DNA of 64,000 bases from Streptomyces sp. R302 (GTDB taxonomy: Bacteria > Actinomycetota > Actinomycetes > Streptomycetales > Streptomycetaceae), in the NCBI RefSeq assembly GCF_012927245.1, contig NZ_JABBGE010000001.1, forward strand, positions 248,001 through 312,000. Reading direction: 5' to 3'. Shown in pieces: positions 62,447-64,000 of this stretch. Both the position numbers and the translations under genes were made by a program. The notes under the pieces were generated by a model that searched no databases, was not told where the DNA came from, and saw only the letters and a program-made list of their open reading frames with translations. Each line of letters starts with the position of its first letter. Position 1 is the first letter of the stretch.

Positions 62447-63115
62447 ATGGAGCGCGACGCGGAAGCGGTTCTGCTGGCGCTGCGTCGGTTCATCGCCGCG
62501 CCGATCCCCGGCACAGCCTGGCGCCTTCGCGCCTTCCTGCCTTCCTCCGGTCTCATCCGCGTCCGGCTGGAAGACGACACGCCCAGGACCGTACTGATCG
62601 AACTGCCCCACCGCCCAGGAGCCGCGCCGGCGTCGCTCGGCTCCTGGTGGTACGTGGGAGCGCTGCGCGACGCGGCCCGCTGGGCGACCGACAGCACCGA
62701 GGCGGGCGTACTGGACCTCGACACGCTGACGGCGGCCGCTGTCCTTCCCGTCGACGTGGAGGTCACCTCGGACGACGCCCTGGACTACGTGGTGGCCGAC
62801 CTCGTCGGCGACCCGTACTGGCACGACCCCGCTGCCACCGTCGCCCCGGACCTCTACCGCCTTGTCGGCTTCGACACGCGGGACCGAGGGGTGGTCCGCC
62901 TCTACCTCGCGTTGCCCGAGCGGGGCACGATCGGCATCGACGTCGGTACGACCGACTCCGAGTCCGGGGAAAGCCGCCCCGTGGGTTGGTGGGCCTCCAC
63001 CAAGCTCATCGCGCTCCTCAACCCCGACGCGCCGGAGAGTCTGGAGGCCCTGCGCGTCCCTGGTGCCATCGACTCCCACTGCGACGGCGTGTACGACGCG
63101 ACGGCTTGGGCCTGA
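62447..63115 (+). CDS. Hypothetical cytosolic protein, 222 aa
   Basis: ATG 62447 follows AAGGGGA. The product has no signal peptide or membrane segment and looks like a globular alpha/beta protein (ALRRFIAAPIPGTAWRLRAF; VGWWASTKLIALLNP). It lies 45 bases after the secreted protein gene on the same strand and may be co-transcribed, possibly as its cytosolic partner. No family is recognised. Confidence 0.7.
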   Translation: MERDAEAVLLALRRFIAAPIPGTAWRLRAFLPSSGLIRVRLEDDTPRTVLIELPHRPGAAPASLGSWWYVGALRDAARWATDSTEAGVLDLDTLTAAAVLPVDVEVTSDDALDYVVADLVGDPYWHDPAATVAPDLYRLVGFDTRDRGVVRLYLALPERGTIGIDVGTTDSESGESRPVGWWASTKLIALLNPDAPESLEALRVPGAIDSHCDGVYDATAWA

Positions 63116-63357
63116 GGGCCAGTGCGACTCCCTGGCCTGGCGCTTCGCTGTCGGGGTGGCACGGGAACCCACGACCACTTCGTCCCGAACGAGGTCCGGT
63201 CGTGATCGACACCGGGCGGTCTGCTGTTTTGTGAACCTCAGCCGACCCCACGGCGGGGTGGCAGAAGTGCCAGGCTGGTCGCTAAGGGTGCGCGCTGTCT
63301 GCAGACCGGCACATAGCTCGTGCGACAGGGCCGCGGCGTCAGCCTCGTTCCCGGCCC

Positions 63358-64000
63358 TCAGTTCCGTAATCGCCCTCGCTGAGCTGATCGGTGACCGCCG
63401 CCTCGCTCCGCTTCAGCAGCAAGATCCGGTTGGCCCGTCGAGCCGAACCTGCCCATCTTGCGGCGGCGCTCCGTCACCTGCCATCGCTGACGTCGGTGTT
63501 CGAGGACGGCCTTCCACAACTCCAGACGATGGCGAGAATCCTTCGGCAACACGAAGCGGAGGACTCCAGTCCAGCGGAACTCCCATGAGTCCTCGCCCCC
63601 CCCAGAGCCGACGTACGGTACCGTGCCGGACCACTTCCGGTTCCTTCCGGCGTTCGACTCCGGGGCGCTCCAGAGGGTCCCAGGACAGACTGGTCGCCCA
63701 GTGGCCACGCCGGTCAACCAGGTTGTAACGGGAAACCAGACCTGCCAGCAGAGTGGTCGCTTCCCCCGAGATCGGGGGGACCGCTGCCAGTGCGCGGCGC
63801 TCGTGCGCGGTGGGATCGTTGTCCAACGTGAGATAGGGGCGCCGGGGCACGTGACTGCGCCTGTTGCCGCGCCGGCACCCGGCGGGGTCACCGGTGATGG
63901 TCAGCAGTGCACCGGTGGGCAGATGGCGCAGACAAACGGAGCGCCGCCCATGACACGTGTAGGTGGCCTCGTGCCGTAGTCCGGGGGACGCCGCGTGAGC
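63358..64000 (-). pseudogene. Partial gene split by a frameshift at an 8-G run
   Basis: A minus-strand frame is open from the window edge (LTITGDPAGCRRGNRR; VSRYNLVDRRGHWATSLSWD) to about 63600, where a run of eight G (C on the plus strand, 63596-63603) occurs. The next frame continues with plausible protein (DSWEFRWTGVLRFVLPKDSR; RHRLELWKAVLEHRRQRW) to a stop at 63358. The two halves are best read as one gene with a one-base slip, through true mutation, phase variation or a base-call error. The function is unknown. The stretch 63116-63357 holds no supported gene. Confidence 0.55.

Noticed and set aside
63640..63680. GTTCGACTCC tRNA-like T-loop
   Set aside because: No matching acceptor or anticodon stem upstream, and it lies in a plausible coding frame on the other strand.

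Overview
The window is high-G+C DNA with GTG/TTG starts, many 4-base ATGA/GTGA gene overlaps and typical actinobacterial families (SARP and AfsR-type regulators, PucR-type regulator, AlkZ-like protein, DUF190/CrcB pair). This points to a Streptomyces chromosome, probably an accessory or arm-proximal stretch, because natural-product and resistance genes and several broken genes sit side by side. No tRNA, rRNA or CRISPR array was recognised.

Layout. 1-8.2 kb: end of a methylmalonate-semialdehyde dehydrogenase gene, a small secreted protein, an unusual hydrolase-ABC ATPase fusion with its permease, a regulator, a VWA lipoprotein and a DUF1772 protein. 8.5-13.3 kb: SARP regulator, GAF/PucR regulator, IS701-like transposase gene. 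13.7-15.8 kb: fluC-DUF190-fluC fluoride exporter operon and urate oxidase. 16.1-20.8 kb: kdpFABC potassium ATPase with an extra 27-aa membrane peptide gene in front. 20.7-31.6 kb: AlkZ-like DNA glycosylase, a cytosolic periplasmic-binding-fold protein, and a minus-strand group (AhpD-like, GNAT, DHFR-like, VOC-cupin, amber-interrupted glycosyltransferase-methyltransferase) divergent from an AfsR-type regulator.

31.7-36.6 kb holds what I consider the most novel item: a microcin C-like peptide-nucleotide locus. It has a 19-codon precursor gene (33474-33533) whose product ends in Asn, a strong hairpin 12 nt after its stop, an MFS exporter, and an E1/ThiF-type MccB homologue; a GNAT gene converges on it and an HTTM membrane protein with its partner lies upstream.

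36.6-61.6 kb is a large arsenic island. It contains detoxification genes (arsR-arsN1-like; arsR-acr3-arsO; arsC-trxB; arsP), an ArsR-flanked phosphate/arsenate-type ABC importer with a fused PstC-PstA permease, and a minus-strand operon with an EPSP-synthase homologue and a cofactor-independent phosphoglycerate mutase homologue. That pair is the signature I know from the arseno-organic (bisenarsan-type) pathway of streptomycetes. A second operon (secreted GAGWD-repeat protein plus cysteine-pair-rich FemAB/GNAT-like protein) carries the same promoter module as the first, with nearly identical spacing, so the two are probably one regulon. Further right are three ArsR regulators, ArsP, an aminotransferase, a flavoprotein, an MFS exporter and at least two pseudogenes. 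A working model is: arsenate enters by the Pst-like importer, is combined with PEP by the EPSPS-like enzyme, rearranged to a C-As product by the mutase-like enzyme, elaborated, and exported, while ArsC/TrxB/Acr3/ArsP protect the host. The window ends with two hypothetical genes and a frameshifted partial gene.
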